Below are positions 14,444 to 15,686 of a stretch of 15,686 bases of DNA, piece by piece (position 1 is the first letter of the stretch; each line of letters begins with the position of its first letter). A model generated the notes under the pieces. That model searched no databases and was not told where the DNA came from. It saw only the letters and a program-made list of their open reading frames with translations. The translations under genes and the position numbers were made by a program. Origin of the DNA: Vulcanimicrobiia bacterium (GTDB lineage: Bacteria; Eremiobacterota; Eremiobacteria; Baltobacterales; Baltobacteraceae); the NCBI GenBank assembly GCA_024281135.1, contig JAMXLG010000100.1, forward strand, positions 1 to 15,686, in the 5' to 3' direction.

Positions 14444-14717
14444 CACCATCGGTAGAGGTCGCGAATATTCGGATATCGTAAAGGTTCGTCCAACGCGTCT
14501 TCTACGCTAAGTCTTCTTAACTTAGCGGCCGAAAACGTGTGTGAGGGCATTGTGCCCTCCGAAACTGCGTGCTCCTGCAACGGACCTCCCAGCCCCACGC
14601 AGCCTCTTTCTTGTTTCAGCGGCAAACTTTAACCTTAAAGCGCCTCGGGTGAGCGGCGCCCTAGTTTGTCGCGTCCGCGCGGGTTTGCGCGTTCAGCGCA
14701 AACCCAGATGAGGTCAA
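14444..14717 (+). promoter_or_regulatory. Hairpin-rich spacer, likely structured 5' leader of the LamG gene
   Basis: No gene is apparent in these 274 bp. Four hairpins follow one another: GCTAAGT/ACTTAGC at 14506-14526 (7-nt loop); GAGGGCA/TGCCCTC at 14543-14559 (3-nt loop); GCGGCAAACT/AGTTTGTCGC at 14619-14672 enclosing a GCGCC/GGCGC stem; and GGGTTTGCGC/GCGCAAACCC at 14681-14705. The last ends 4 nt before the GAGG of the LamG gene. The third stem contains one G-U pair that works only in plus-strand RNA, favouring a leader of the downstream gene. The GCAAAC and GTTTG segments of the last two hairpins can also pair with each other, allowing alternative structures. The first two may help end transcription from upstream, though no T-tract follows. 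Confidence 0.45.
14681..14705 (+). promoter_or_regulatory. Perfect 10-bp hairpin just upstream of the LamG gene ribosome-binding site
   Basis: GGGTTTGCGC and GCGCAAACCC form a perfect 10-bp stem with loop GTTCA. It ends 4 nt before GAGG and 12 nt before ATG 14718. The placement suits a translational control element or an operator. Confidence 0.6.
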
Positions 14718-15686
14718 ATGTCTTCACAACGCCTAAAGCGTCTATTTCCTGTTGCCATGATTGCGAGCATCGCAGCATGCAGCGGTGGCGGTTCAGAAAC
14801 CGCGTCGCAGACGCTTCCCGCCGTTGCGAATGCAACGAACAGCGGAACTACGACGACAACGACGGCAGCGTCGTCGGCATTTAGCGCTGCGATTCTAAAC
14901 GACAAGCCGGTCGCTTACTACCCGCTCAGCGATCCCGCGCCAACGGCGCACGATGAGTCGGGCAACAATCTCAACGGCAGCATCGGTTCCTCGGTCACAA
15001 CCGGAGTTGCCGGTCTCGCGTCGTCGTCGACGGCCGATCAATTCCCCGGCGTTCAATCCGCGGCCGGCGCCGTCAATATCGCTCAAAACGCGCTTCTGCA
15101 ACCTTCCGGCGCCGTATCGCTGGAATCGCTCTTCCGCTTTAGCAGCGCGCCCGCAAACTACACGATTCTTGCCGCTTACGGTCAACGCAGCGGCATCGCA
15201 TCCTACGAGCTGTACTTCAAGAACGGTAAGGTCATCGCGCAATTCACGACGGCAAATGGCTTCGCTGATATTGCAGCAGATGTGTCTAGCAACGTTACAT
15301 ACGACGGGGTTGCGACATACGACGGTTCAACTGCAAGCCTGTACCTCAATGGCAAACTCGCAACCTCCAGGGCTTTGACCGGTGCGGTGAAATACGCGAG
15401 CGGCTACGGCTTCGGAATCGGTGACGACGCGTCGAATCTCTCGCCCGGCTTCAAAGGTACAATCGGCGGAGTTGCGGTCTTCTCGACGGCGCTCCCCCCA
15501 TCGCAGGTTAAGGCACATTACAACGCGGTAGGCGCGAACGCAAAGCCGACGCCCGAGCCGACGGCGACGCCGACGACAGCTCCCACAAACGCTCCTACGA
15601 ACGCTCCCACGACAGCTCCCACGTCAACGCCGGCGCCGACCACGCCGCCGTCCGGCACCGTTTTGTGGAAAGCCGGTGATCCGACG
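14718..15686 (+). CDS. LamG-domain lipoprotein, truncated by window edge; probable fusion to a jelly-roll domain
   Basis: 323 codons are visible and the frame is open at the edge. ATG at 14718 has GAGG 4 nt upstream. The signal MSSQRLKRLFPVAMIASIAAC has the lipobox I18-A-A-C21. A Ser/Thr/Ala linker (22-52) precedes a LamG/concanavalin-like domain (about 53-265) with KPVAYYPLSD, DESGNNLNGSIG, a YDGSTASLYLNGKLA segment and FKGTIGGVAVFSTALPPSQV, all typical of LamG folds that bind carbohydrate or protein outside the cell. A Thr/Pro/Ala linker (about 268-310, repeated NAPT/TAPT units) follows. The last residues, GTVLWKAGDPT, resemble the opening of the preceding gene's domain (GVVWEAGDSK), suggesting that a jelly-roll domain follows beyond the edge. 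Likely a surface-anchored glycan-binding or glycan-cleaving protein. Confidence 0.85.
   Translation, partial: MSSQRLKRLFPVAMIASIAACSGGGSETASQTLPAVANATNSGTTTTTTAASSAFSAAILNDKPVAYYPLSDPAPTAHDESGNNLNGSIGSSVTTGVAGLASSSTADQFPGVQSAAGAVNIAQNALLQPSGAVSLESLFRFSSAPANYTILAAYGQRSGIASYELYFKNGKVIAQFTTANGFADIAADVSSNVTYDGVATYDGSTASLYLNGKLATSRALTGAVKYASGYGFGIGDDASNLSPGFKGTIGGVAVFSTALPPSQVKAHYNAVGANAKPTPEPTATPTTAPTNAPTNAPTTAPTSTPAPTTPPSGTVLWKAGDPT

Noticed and set aside
14600..14680. Possible c-di-GMP-I riboswitch, suggested by GGCAAAC before a secreted-protein gene
   Set aside because: The second conserved half (ACGCAAAGCC-type strand) is absent and the stems found are in the wrong order.

Overview
The window looks like a bacterial chromosome segment of moderately high GC content with dense, mostly co-directional genes, many N-terminal lipobox or signal sequences, and long Thr/Pro or Lys/Ala low-complexity tails. 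No rRNA, tRNA, integrase, transposase or CRISPR array was seen. The gene mix (ECF sigma factor with zinc-finger anti-sigma partner, EF-G paralogue, orphan family-5 solute-binding lipoprotein, LamG and jelly-roll secreted proteins, many unrecognised proteins) would suit a little-studied GC-rich phylum such as Eremiobacterota/WPS-2. That assignment is a guess from gene content, not from a marker gene.

Layout. Positions 1-1861 are on the minus strand: an unrecognised acidic protein and a membrane-anchored Thr/Pro-rich protein (6 nt apart), then a lipoprotein with two Y-x4-D motifs, then the first codons of what looks like a tandem paralogue of that lipoprotein running off the left edge. The spacers before the two lipoproteins share a conserved element of about 42 bp. 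Positions 1920-3702 carry three unrecognised plus-strand genes (small soluble protein, multi-pass membrane protein, secreted protein). A minus-strand gene of unknown function (3704-4096) converges on them. Its upstream region holds a strong minus-strand terminator whose 5' arm can pair with an alternative upstream strand, an attenuator-like arrangement.

Positions 4346-12397 are a compact plus-strand run that could be one operon: ECF sigma factor; a zinc-finger anti-sigma domain fused to an O6-alkylguanine-DNA alkyltransferase; a pyroglutamyl-peptidase I homologue whose catalytic Cys is Gly; a PHP-domain protein with a histone H1-like Lys/Ala tail; an EF-G paralogue; an oligopeptide-binding lipoprotein; and orotate phosphoribosyltransferase. 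The sigma/anti-sigma-alkyltransferase pair is the most striking item. It suggests a regulator in which DNA alkylation damage is read by a suicide repair enzyme covalently joined to the anti-sigma factor.

Positions 12513-15686 hold a GT4-type glycosyltransferase, a 4-nt-overlapping secreted jelly-roll (heparin-lyase-I-like) protein, a hairpin-rich 274-bp spacer, and a large LamG lipoprotein cut by the right edge. Its last visible residues restart the same motif that opens the jelly-roll protein, so it is probably a LamG + linker + jelly-roll fusion. These look like cell-surface polysaccharide functions.
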